64,000 nt of DNA from Scilla litardierei (Eukaryota > Streptophyta > Magnoliopsida > Asparagales > Asparagaceae), in NCBI GenBank assembly GCA_030789695.1, contig CM061140.1, positions 170,710,319 to 170,774,318 of the forward strand. Direction: 5' to 3'. The notes under the pieces are model-generated. The model saw only the letters and a list, made by a program, of their open reading frames with translations. It searched no databases and had not been told where the DNA came from. The translations under genes and the position numbers were made by a program. This document shows positions 45,538 through 55,749 of this stretch, one piece after another. Numbering within the stretch: the first letter of the stretch is position 1; each line of letters starts with the position of its first letter.

Positions 45538-46652
45538 TCAAACATCTCCAGGGGCACCCGTGGAGCCACATGTTGGCTGTTCATTTGGGTTGCCCCCACG
45601 CTCCGTTTCGCAGTCAGAATGCGCCCGGAGATCCTTGAAATTGACTCCCGAGAGCGGGAACCTCTTCTGGATCTCGGATTGGCAGCGGGCGAAACCATTC
45701 TCGAACGCCTCTGCCAAGGCTGACTCAACAAAGGAGGTGGCATACTCCTCCACAACGTCTTGGGCGATCTGGGATGGATCCACCTCCTCGAGCTCACACA
45801 CCCGAGCCTTCAAGGTCTCGATCTGGCGTTGGAGCTCCGCCCTCTCCATCTCAATCCCCCGGGTTCTCTCGTCGAGTTGAGCTAGGAGAGCCCTCTCCCG
45901 TTCCTCCGCCGCCTCCAGACGATCGGAGAGCTCCAGGGCCTCGGGGGCAGCGACGGAGACGAGGATCTTGTCAGCTTCCCCAGGTGTGTCGGCGTCTCCC
46001 AAGAGCTTGGTGACCCGCGCCTCGGCCTTTGACTTTGCAACCAAAGCCAAGGCTCTCTCACGGTCCGCCTCTTCGAGGGCAGAGGACAGCTCAGTTATGC
46101 GGGACTCCAAGGACTTGACCCGCGCCTCATCTAACTGACCTACCTCTCCCTCATCACCGAGGACATCAGGATCTCGCCCGGCGTCGGATTTGGCTTGAGG
46201 GAGCGCCGCAAACTGGCGCCTCATCGAAAGTCCCACCGAGGACAACTGCACCAAGGCGACAAAGGTAAGACGGCGAAAGCAGCTAGAGGGAGAGCAAGCA
46301 GAGACACTCTACCTGTTGGCCCGCCTGAATCACGAAGGTGGCCAAACAGTCGCCTCTGACTCCGTCCAGCGCGGCCTGATCAGGGGGGAGGCAACTATTC
46401 TCGGCCACTCGCGCAGCAGTTCCGCGGCTCAAAAACACCGACTCCTTCTCCCCCACCGGGAAGCGTGGACGAAGAAGGCCTTCCCCTGACGAAGGAAACT
46501 CGCCCGGGTCGGAGCGGAACGCGCCTAGATACCGATCGAAGGCATCAGGGAGAGAACGGTTCGAGAGAGGCGAGGGGCCGACCCACGGCCAGGCAATCTC
46601 AACAGGGGCAGGCCGGTGCTGATTAGCGGACGGTGAGACGTTAACTTCCTCG

Positions 46653-46684
<32 letters not shown>

Positions 46685-47685
46685 CGGGCCCTCTTGGAAG
46701 ACTCCAACAAGGGGACGGAGGGAGATGTTTGGAACCGGCAGCAGAGATCACGATCCGCTGCTTCTTCCGGACCTCCAACACATGATCCCTCTTGCGGGGG
46801 CCCGGATCCGGGACCAGCACGTGAGGGCGGGCGAGAGAAGAATCGAGAGGGAACCCACCTGCACCCAAAGAAGAAGTAAGGGGCCAAGAAGAGTCCGAGC
46901 AACCCCGAATGGCGAACGTTCAGAGAACTTACCCAAGGGCCACACAGTCTTGCGCAAGTTATGGTTGCTGAAGAGGACGTCGATCATCTGATCCCTCGAA
47001 GGAATCGCCAGTAGGGCCTTCGCCGTCTGCAGCTCGGCAGCAGTTGGGTCACCCAGATCAAGGATGACCGCGTCGGCCGCTCCCCAACGAATCGGGAAGG
47101 GTACACTCGACGGGAAAACGACAAATACGTACTCCCCCCTTCCAACGCTTCAGGGAGCTCGGCAACCCCAACACAAGGCTCATCTTCGGACGGGCGCTGA
47201 TGTAAATCCACACCCCCCGACTGGTGATGGCTCATGCGGTAGAACTGGGCGAAGAGACGGAGGGAGGGCACCACTCCCTTCAGCATGCAGACGACGATAA
47301 ACCCGACAAGGAGCCCGATGGCGTTGGGGCAGAATTGGCACAAGCCCACATTGTAGGCTTGAAGGAACTCGATGATAAAGGGATGGAGCGGGAAACGGAG
47401 CCCGTAGCGGAAACACTTCTCGTACACTCCAACCTCGTTGGGACCGGGAAGGCAGATCCGCTCGTCGAACCCGGGAGCACGAGCCGAATAAGGTGGAAGC
47501 AGGTAGGCGGAGCGCATACCCCTGATGGTGGTGGCACAGACCGACGAAGGCCACGCTAAGACCTCTGGAGGCACCCCTGAAAGCTCGCCCCCATGCCGAC
47601 GAATCACCGAAGGAGGACTGCCCATCAGGTTAGAAGTGACGTCACGCTCCGGCTGACCTGAACCAGTGGCAGAAGAAGACGACAT
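45538..47685 (-). pseudogene. Antisense gene of element D
   Basis: Likely start MSSSSATGSG at 47685. Exon 1 carries the PF04195-like block ('FDERICLPGPNEVGVYEKCF', 'RYGLRFPLHPFIIEF'), with a frameshift near 47060 before a tail ending 'LRKTVWPLG'. Introns: 73 bp (46932-46860, GTAAGT...GTGCAG) and 67 bp (46312-46246, GTAGAG...GTGCAG). Exon 2 includes a 33-base C run (plus strand, 46650-46683) read as polyglycine or frame-shifted. Exon 3 (46245-45538) is a long coiled coil ('ARVKSLESRITELSSALEEA'). Convergent with pol, stops 178 bp apart. More divergent from B, C and E than these are from each other. Confidence 0.75.
46650..46683. repeat. Poly-C tract of about 33 bases
   Basis: A single uninterrupted C run in exon 2 of the antisense gene (poly-G on the coding strand). 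Length is prone to slippage and sequencing error. Confidence 0.85.
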
Positions 47686-47983
47686 GGGGCAGAGCTCGGG
47701 CGGGATCAAGATCAACACAAAGAAGAGGATGACGGGATGGCGGCTCACAACTCACCCAGCTTCTCTACCAAAGACGACCCCGCTAACGGTGGGGATAAAC
47801 CCGTAGTTACACGTGGCAACATCAGGGGACCGACGGCGCTTTGGAACCCGCGTCTTAAAAGTATCGAACGGACCGACTCATGATGACGCCCAATTAATGA
47901 ATCAGCTTCGACTGACGAGCCTGTCGAAATCGGCGGAAGTCACATCGGCCGAGCCGAACCGGCCGAGGCCGATCGACCCGACC

Positions 47984-47995
47984 AATGGGGGCGAT
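47984..47995 (+). other. Polypurine tract of element D
   Basis: AATGGGGGCGAT directly before the 3' LTR. Confidence 0.8.
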
Positions 47996-48941
47996 TGTTA
48001 CGCCTATTTGGCCGAAGCCCGAAAGACACGAGCCCAGAAACCCGACTACCGATCAGAAGCCCATCTGCGAGATCGGGCCCGCCCAACAAAGCCCCCTAGA
48101 GGCCCCCGAACGTCGATCCGACCCGACCCCAAAAACGCGCGAGTCACTCGCCCACTCCAGCGATAACCGTTCCCCCAGGCCCGCTGCCACTTAATGGCCG
48201 TTATGGGAGGTGCTGGCATGGCGCGGGGAGCGGCGATGGGGAGGCGGATTGAGGGGGCACGATTGATGGCGGATAAGGGACGTGAGTCATGGGTGGTCGC
48301 GACGAGAGGCATATAAAAGGGCTAGGAGGACGACTGGACAAAGGACCGCATCTGAGGTAACAAAAGCTAAGGTACTCCATCAACGACCTAGTTCCCCCAC
48401 TTCATCTCCTTCCCACCGCTCGCGCTGGAGGACGTCGTTCCGATCTCCTCTCGAGTCGAACTGTCCCCGCCGAGCCTCCTCTTTCAGATCGTCATCTGAC
48501 TTAGGCATCGGAGGGGATTTGGCCGGAACCAAGGTCCGGCCACCCTGACGAGTGTTCTCGTCTGTTCAGGAAGATGTTAGATCCAAGTGCGGAGGCTTCC
48601 CCTCGGCTCCCGACCGTCCGAGGCCGAGCGCGCCCATCCGAGCCGAGGCTTCCCCTCAGCTCCGCGTCGGTCGCACGCCAAGCCGAGGCACCGAGGCTTC
48701 CCCTCGTCGCCCGACCGCCCGAGGCCGAGCACCTCACACCGGGCCGAGGCTTCCCCTCAGCCCCCCTGAGGCCGAGGATCCAGACCCGGCCCAGCTGACG
48801 TGCTCTGCGTCGACTGCATCTCCGATTCGCGTCGTGTCAGCACGTGCTCGACACACCCAAGGGACCCAAATCGGCCCCTTGACCACGTTGACCGGGCAGT
48901 CCACGGTCAATGATTTTGTAGTGAGAAAACACTCTGAAACA
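47996..48941 (+). repeat. 3' LTR of element D
   Basis: 946 bp, closely similar to 40369-41315, with TATAAAAG at about 48311. Followed by TSD CTACT. Confidence 0.93.
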
Positions 48942-48946
48942 CTACT

Positions 48947-50625
48947 CATGTGAATTTTACAGCATATTTAGAGAGAATCACAAACGAAAACAATGGGAGA
49001 TTTACGAATATAGGACTGAGATACCGAAGACAACAGTTTTGATGACTTTTTGGCAAAGGTGTAGTCTGGGAAGATTTTCTTTGCAATTTACCATTAGTGA
49101 AATCAGTAATCCTCCATTAGATTTCTCCATCAATGAAATCAGTAATCCTCTGCCAAAGTGCTAATGAAGTTTTTAAATCTATTTTGCAGAACCTTTGATG
49201 TAATTTTGATAGAACTGTTTGTTAGGCAGATGTGTCTGAAATCACCAATATATTCAGGAAAGTGAAAATGTTAGGGAAAGAATAATTGATTCTATATGGT
49301 CGACTATAAGGAATTTATTTGACTCAGAGTGTGTGGTGCCAAAACATAGAGACAGTTCAAAAGGTTAAAAATAGAATCATATTCCCATTGTGGAAAGAAA
49401 GCAAAAAAATCTGTAGATTTTACCATCCTAAAAATTGCAAGTTCTATTATGAAGAATAATTTCTTGTTGCGTTTGACCCACGGAGATCATACCACTGACA
49501 GGTTGAAGATCTATCCAAAAAAGATCATTGTAAAGCCGTCCATGTACAGATTCGATGAATACCCTTTTCAAATTCTATTAATCCATGATTCTATATTAAT
49601 TTGCCTATTAATCCACCGGCCATAAGAAATGTCAACTATTTAATCCAAGTAGCCATGGCTTTAACATTTATGCTTGCAAACCCCAACTCCTCTTTCGTCT
49701 CTCTCTTTTGTTGTTTGTGAAGTTCCAATGTTCATCTTGGCCACCGCAACGTGGGGCTGGCTAGCTTATAGTTTGATGACCTAGCCTTATCCCCTTGAGA
49801 GATGACAAAAATATTAATTATAATCGATATCATGCTTCAACATGGAGAGCTCTACACGTAGAAAGGCCTTCAACACGTAGCCGTAGGCTCCATTCATGTC
49901 GAACTTTTAGAACGCAGGCATATGAATCTCATCGTCTTTGCCAAAAATGTGGCTGCAGCTTGCTAAGAGAGGAAGCGTGCAGCAGTTGAGTTGCTAGTCA
50001 CAAAGTGTTGGGTAAAGTAGCAGCCATATTAGGGGGGGCTCATGATTATTATGTCCTTAAATAGATTATAGGAGGGGCTGCCTCTTATGAAGCAGACAGT
50101 TGGATAGTGCTCACGAAAATGACGGGCAAATATCGAGCCTGTGAGAGTAGTAATAAAAGCATGCACCTTTATTCTTTTGACCATTAATTGTTTCCTCGCT
50201 TTATTATTATTCCATGAGCTACTCACGTCCAACACCTCGTTGGCGTTTCCGGGGGCATCCCCTGATTCACTATATTTGACGAGCTTTTTGTAAAGTTGTT
50301 GGTCAAAAAACATTATCTTTTTGGAACAGTATCGTTTGAGCTGCGAGCTTGAATTGATCGCGGGCGCGCTCATGCACGTACACGTGTCACGTTGGGTCAG
50401 AAACTATAGAGAAAAAGCTCAAGAACCTTCTAACTCGTTGTTCATGATCTCCATGCTATACAAATGTGTATTTGTTAACACAAGATTACTTAAATCGGGA
50501 TATTGGCATTTCTTGGGGATCGCGTGGTAGACTATTTTACCAAATATGTTGTCTTGTAGTATATGGAAAGTTGGTCAACCTTATCTTTTTGGGACAAAAT
50601 ATGATTGGAGTTGGGAACTTGAATT
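48947..50625. other. Intergenic DNA, no supported gene
   Basis: AT-rich. A 114-codon minus-strand frame at 50373-50029 has no recognised domain. An imperfect duplication (50299-50362 and 50569-50630; both contain GTTGGTCAA and TTATCTTTTTGG, ending CTTGAATTG) abuts the insertion site of element E. Confidence 0.5.
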
Positions 50626-50630
50626 GCTCT

Positions 50631-51522
50631 TGTTTACGGGTGTTTTCTCACCACAGCTCGTTGACCGTCGGTTGTATGGTCAACGTGGTCAAGGAGCCGA
50701 CTTGGGTGTCCCTTGGGTTCGCCGAGCCTGCTTGTTCTCGACGCTGCAGAGCTGAGGGGTAGCCTCGGCTCGGTGAATCGCGCTCGGCTTCGGCTGAATC
50801 GCGCTCGGCCTCGGTCGGACCCGAGTCGAGGGGTAGCCTCGGCGCCTTGCAAGTGAGATGACGCCTGAGCAGCCGTCCTCCTGACGACTGTGATGGGGGT
50901 AGCTGACCGACGCTGAGGGGTAGCCTCGGGATGTCTTCTTCCTGGACAGATGAGGAAACTCGTCAGGGAGGCCGGACCTAGGTTCCGGCCAAATACCCTC
51001 CGATGCCTAAGTCAGATCAGGGTCTGAAAGGGTACTCGGCGGGGGAGATCCGGCTTGCAAGGAAGCCGGAACGTCAACCCAGGCGGCGCGAGTAAAGGGG
51101 GAGGGAGGAATATGGAGTGGCGAAAGCCTAGGTCGTTGATGGAGTACCTCTCCGTTGATTACCTGAGTTTCGATCCATTTCTCCGTCGTCCTGGCCTTCC
51201 CCTTATAGGGTCTTCCGTGATTGCCCCACGTCCTGCCTCCTCTCACGTCCTCCCGATCCGCCTCCGCCTCCTCCCACTCGTGCGTAGTGGAGGGGTGGCC
51301 TATTAACGGGTCCGTTAATGGCCATCATGGGATCGCGGATTCAGGGGGGCGGTTAATCCGGCCGAATGGGGGCTAGTCGGGTGCCCCCGAGGGCGAATTG
51401 GCTGGGCCTTCAGCCCCGTCCGTGGGCTCCCTTCGGGCAGGCCTGTCTTCTCTAGTGGGCTTCTCCTTTGAGGTCGGGCCGTGGGTCGTTGTAATTCGGG
51501 CTCGTTGATATTAGTCGTAACA
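50631..51522 (-). repeat. 3' LTR of element E
   Basis: 892 bp. On the plus strand from TGTTTACGG to GTCGTAACA. TATA-like site at about 51201 (CTATAAGG on the minus strand). Confidence 0.93.
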
Positions 51523-51540
51523 ATTGCCCCCATCGCCCGG
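51523..51540 (-). other. Polypurine tract of element E
   Basis: Minus strand reads CCGGGCGATGGGGGCAAT next to the 3' LTR. Confidence 0.8.
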
Positions 51541-51743
51541 ACCGTTCGGCTTCTGTCGGTTAGGTTCGGGTGATGTGACTCTTTAATGATCCGACGGGTG
51601 CGTCAGTCGAGGCTCCGCTATTAAATGGATGTCATTATTACCGCTCCGTTTGAACTTCCGCTGGTGCAGTTTTCGAAGCATCGCCGCCGTTTTGATGTCG
51701 CCACGTGCTCTCCCCTGACGGTTCAGATCCCTCCTTCGCCCTC

Positions 51744-51751
51744 TATATATA
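51744..51751 (+). promoter_or_regulatory. TATA box of the antisense gene in element E
   Basis: TATATATA, about 142 bp upstream of the ATG at 51886, followed by a pyrimidine-rich leader. Confidence 0.65.
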
Positions 51752-51885
51752 CGTTCCAATCCCCCGGGCTTCAATTCTTTCACGCTCATTCCTTCCTGAT
51801 CTCCGTTCTGCCAGCTTCTTCTTCCCAACCTTTGTCTTCTTTCCAGCTCCGGTCAAGGTAACTCTTCCACCCTTTAACTCGGGCT

Positions 51886-54023
51886 ATGTCCAGGCTTAGA
51901 ATAGGTGATACACGTCCTGGCGGACCGTCGCCTATTCCCGATCGTGCCCATCCCTCGGGGCTCAAAGTTCCCTCGCCGTCCATGGGGGTCCCGGATAAAG
52001 GGAAAGGAAAGCTTTTTCCGGATCCCGTCGGGGACGATGTGGCCTCGTCTTCCAAGCGATTAGGCATCCCTCCATCGATCCTTCGGTCGTCATCCATGGC
52101 CCCTTTCTTAGTCACTAGGGAGATACGATAGAGGTACCTATGTTATCCCTATGACGTCCAGATTCCCTTTGGAGACGAGCGGATCTGCTTCCCGCGGAGT
52201 AACGAGGTCGGCGTCTACGTCGAGATGTTTCATCTGGGGCTCCGCTTCCCCCTCCACCCCTTTCTCATTCAATTCACTGACTCCTTGAAAGTCGCCCTGT
52301 GCCAACTAACGCCATCCTCTGTCGCGGTGTTAACCGGGTTCATTACGCTTTGTATCACTCACGGCCTGGAGCCGTCTCTCCCCCTCCTCTTTCACTTTTA
52401 CCGGATCCAGACGGTCGGCCTCGGGTCTTGGCTGCACCTCCAAGCCCGTGCGGGTCGAGTGTGCCTTCTCGGTCTGCCCCCTGGGTCGGGGAAATGGGAC
52501 TCTAGCTTTGTTTTTGTTGTTTTTCCCTGGGTCTCGGTGATCTTGACAGGTTGGGGGAGTTCGCAACAAACCGACAGGGCGGTAACCTTATCCGAGGCCG
52601 AGCGGGCCGCGGCCCGCCTCATATCGTCACTTTCTCTTGAGGAGAGGTCGGTCTGGCATTTGCTGGACGACCTGCTTCTTAAGTGCACTTTGTGGTCCCC
52701 CGGTTAGTTGTCTCACTTCCTTCCGTTTAACATGTGGCTCATCTTGATTACGCTTCCTCTCGCAGGGATGGCTGGCTGTGACTTCACCCATGACGTTGAT
52801 GAGCTTATTTGGCTGGGATCCCGCCGGGGCTGTGGGAGCTCTTCCGGACGGGCGCCTCGCCGCTCTGTAGATGAAGAGTTGCGTCAGTCCGAGCCTCCTT
52901 CTGGAAGGATTGAGGCCAGGTCTCCCCCACGGGTCGCACCGGGTGCCCCCAGAAGGGAAGTCACTGGGGGCGACCCACTCCTTGTTGAGGGTTTCGGATC
53001 GGCTCCTCGGCCGTCCGCGGGCGGGAGTCGCTAGCGCTCTTCCCCAGTTACCGCTGGCCCCAACGGGAAGAAGTCGCGGAAGAACGGTGGGCGCGCCGTT
53101 TCTCCGACTCCCACCGTCGCGCCGACGGATCCCAGCAAGGCAGTCGTGCCGACCGTCTCAGCTGACCCCGTCGCCTACGCCGTCGTCACCCCCTCGGCTA
53201 CCCCTTCGGTTTTGGGGGCCGTCTGCGTCCTGTCGAGCGCCTCCGCGGGCCCCGCTGATCCTCCCAGGGACTCGGTGCCCCTTAAAATGGCCTTGGCGAG
53301 TCGGCCGGTGGCGGACACCGTCCCTCCGGGGGACCGTTCCTTCTTGGAGTTGTCCCCCGTGGACATATTGTCGGATTCCCTAGTCGATCATCTCCGACAG
53401 GTTCGAATTCATGCTGTTTTTGGACAGTTGTTTTGCCCTTCGATCTTCCTCGGTATAACCCCATTCTCTTTCATTTGCAGGCCACCGCGATGGCTGTTGA
53501 GGCGTAACGCCGGGCGACCCAGTTAAGAAGCCTCGAGGATTCCCTAAGTCGGGAACGCGCCCGGGCTGGGGAGGCTGACGTAGCCCTTCAGGGTGCCCGC
53601 ATGGAAGCCCGGCAGCAATGTCGTCGCGCCGACGAACTCGAGTCTCAAGTACATGATCTCAAGCGAAAGCTTGTGGATGTCCATGATGTGAGCCGGGAAG
53701 CGGAAGAGAAGTTCCGGCGGGAGAGGGAGGATCTCTGGGGCCAACTCGCCGAGCTGCGTCGGAGGCTCCGTTTCGCCGAGGAGGCTGAGAAGGGCGTCGA
53801 CACGGCCATAAGGCCGAAGATTGCGTCGGTCCTGAGGGAGGTCTTCGGGACTTATGAGGACCTCCTTGCCCCTCGCATAGTGGAGGTCGTCAGGGAGTCA
53901 TTCCGGCAGTTTGCGGAGCTCGCCCGGGCACCGATCCTCCCTCCACCGGGGGACGCCGATCCCCACTGTTCGGAGCAAGGCGAGGCCCCGGACGACGCTG
54001 TCTCTCGCGCTCCAGACCCCTGA
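51886..54023 (+). pseudogene. Antisense gene of element E, three exons, several stops
   Basis: Exon 1 51886-52702, 63-bp intron 52703-52765 (GTTAGT...CGCAG), exon 2 52766-53400, 80-bp intron 53401-53480 (GTTCGA...TTGCAG), exon 3 53481-54023. The phase at both junctions equals that in B. Exon 1 opens MSRLRIGDTRPGG and continues with 'GVYVEMFHLGLRFPLHPF', 'AVLTGF' and 'SVWHLLDDLLLKCTLWSPG' (PF04195-like). Exon 2 begins 'MAGCDFTHDVDELI' and carries KKSRK. Exon 3 is a coiled coil with 'TYEDLLAPRIVEVVRESFRQ'. In-frame stops at 52129, 53032 and near 53506. Splice sites are intact. Confidence 0.85.
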
Positions 54024-54049
54024 AGAGCCCTTGTATCCTGTCCCCTTTC

Positions 54050-54155
54050 TTGGGTGACAAAATTTGTTGTCAACAACAGTGCCCCAGACCTCTGAAGAGC
54101 TCTTGTATCCTGTACCCTTTTTTGGGTGACAAATTTTGTTGTCAACAACAGTGCT
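54050..54155. repeat. Duplicated TTGTTGTCAACAACA element past the antisense stop, E
   Basis: Two copies about 70 bp apart (near 54055 and 54126) of 'gggtgacaaa(a/t)tttgttg' followed by TCAACAACAGTG. It contains TGACAA/TTGTCA and TGTTG/CAACA arms. Counterpart of 33960-34095 in C. Confidence 0.75.
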
Positions 54156-54459
54156 CCAGAGGACGTTGTTGAGTGATATGAAACCCATACCATTAATGAA
54201 AACGATATCTTCTAGTCAATTCTTCTTGCGTCACTGGTCTCTTTTTCGGGGGTTCCCCCCTTTGGAATAGCCTTCAATGTTCCTAGATCAGACGGGCGTC
54301 TTCGCCCTCGTCTAGGGGTGTTGTCCCGCGATCGTCTAGCTTGGGACGTCGTTCCTCCCACCGAGCCTGTCCGTCGGGGTGATTGTCCTCAGCCAGGCGA
54401 GCGGGTGAGTCATTCGGTCCGCGAGGGTGGTCATCCCTTGGCTTGCGGCCGGCTGTCAT

Positions 54460-54930
54460 GCTCGTCGGCTGGGGGGAGTTGCCCCCAGCCTTATGAGCGG
54501 GTGCTTTGCTCGGTCCGCGGGGGCAAGCACCCTTCGGCTTATGACCGGGCGTCGTGTTCGTCGGCTGGGGGAATTGCCCCCGTCCTTAGGAGTGGACGAT
54601 TTACTCGGTCTGCGGGGGTGAGTGCTCCTCGGCTTATGACCGAGCGTCGTGCTCGTCGGCTGGGGGAGTTGCCCCCAGCCTTACGAGCGGGCGGTTTGCT
54701 CGGTCTGCGGGGGTGAGTATCCCTCAGTTTGTGACCGGCAGTCGTGCTTGTTGGCTGGGGGAGTTGCCCCCAACCTTATGAGCGGGAGCTTCGCTCGGTC
54801 CGCGGGGTTGAGCACCCCTCGGCCCACGACCGGGCGTTGTGCTCGTCGGCTGGGGGAGTTGCCCCCAACCTTACGAACGAGAGCTTCGCTCAATCTGCGG
54901 GAGTGAGTACCCCTCGGCTTATGACCGACG
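54460..54930. repeat. Hairpin array 1 of element E, five 95-bp units
   Basis: Units near 54464, 54559, 54654, 54749 and 54844 carry GGCTGGGGG-AGTTG-CCCCCAGCC or close variants (up to 9-bp stem, 5-base loop). In the sense of the element the hairpin is that of the B array, with a unit length near that of B (95 against 90 bp). Confidence 0.9.
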
Positions 54931-54934
54931 AAGG

Positions 54935-55515
54935 AGATTTGTTCGGTGGCGAGGGGAGTGGCCCCTCGTCTTACGGCCGATGAAGGATATTTGTTCGGTG
55001 GCGAGGGGAGTTGCCCCTCGGCTTACGTCTGACGAAGGAGATTTGTTCGGTGGCGAGGGGAGTTTCCCCTCGCCTTACGACCAACGAAGGAGATTCGTTC
55101 GGTGGCAAGGGGAGTCGCCCCCCGACTTACGGCCGACGAAGGAGATTCGTTCGGTGGCGAGGGGAGTTGCTCCCCGTCTTACAGCCGACGAAGGAGATTC
55201 GTTCGGTGGCGAGGGGAGTCGCCCCCCCCCCCCCCCCCCGACTTACGGACGATGAAGGAGATTCGTTCGGTGGCGAGGGGAGTTACCCCTCAGCTTACGA
55301 CCGACGAAGGATATTCGTTCGGTGGCGAGGGGAGTCGCCCCCCGACTTACCGTCGACGAAGGAGATTCGTTCGGTGGCGAGGGGAGTTGCCCCCCGTCTT
55401 ACGGACGACGAAGGAGATTCGTTCGGTGGCGAGGGGAGTCGCCCCCCGACTTACGGCCGACGAAGGAGATTCGTTCGGTGGCGAGGGGAGTTGCCCCTCG
55501 ACTTACGGCCGTTGT
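54935..55515. repeat. Hairpin array 2 of element E, about eleven 52-bp units
   Basis: The GGTGGCGAGGGG step starts at 54945, 54997 and 55049, a period of 52. Each unit has CGAGGGG-AGTTG-CCCCTCG and a CCGACGAAGGAGATTCGTTC spacer. It is the reverse complement of the C array unit. One unit holds a long C run (about 55213-55229). Confidence 0.93.
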
Positions 55516-55749
55516 GATTCGGGCTGGTCCATATTAGTCGGACCGCGGTCGCCTTGATTGAGTCCTCCCACGCATCCTGAATCGTCTTCTCAAAACAGGT
55601 GATAGAATTTGCATTGACAGTGTATGCCTTCATTTCCGCGAGACAATACATTTGGAGTAATGAAAAAAAGGAAAAGGCAACAAGACACAGGGGAGGTTCT
55701 GGCAGGGTAGCCCTCCCCCGGTGGAGCGGCGACTGTTTGCTCTATCTCC

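Larger units (their letters stand above)
40369..48941 (+). mobile_element. Element D: Ty3-gypsy Tat element with pol, gag deleted
   Basis: LTRs of 947 and 946 bp (40369-41315, 47996-48941) and a perfect TSD CTACT (40364-40368, 48942-48946) define the element (8573 bp). Pol domains run from protease to integrase (41.5-45.36 kb), followed by an antisense gene only 178 bp away. Gag is reduced to a short remnant. LTR ends, PBS and leader match element B, so B and D belong to one subfamily. LTR differences are mostly transitions. Confidence 0.94.

Noticed and set aside
50029..50373. 114-codon minus-strand ORF
   Set aside because: No domain recognised and no flanking gene structure.
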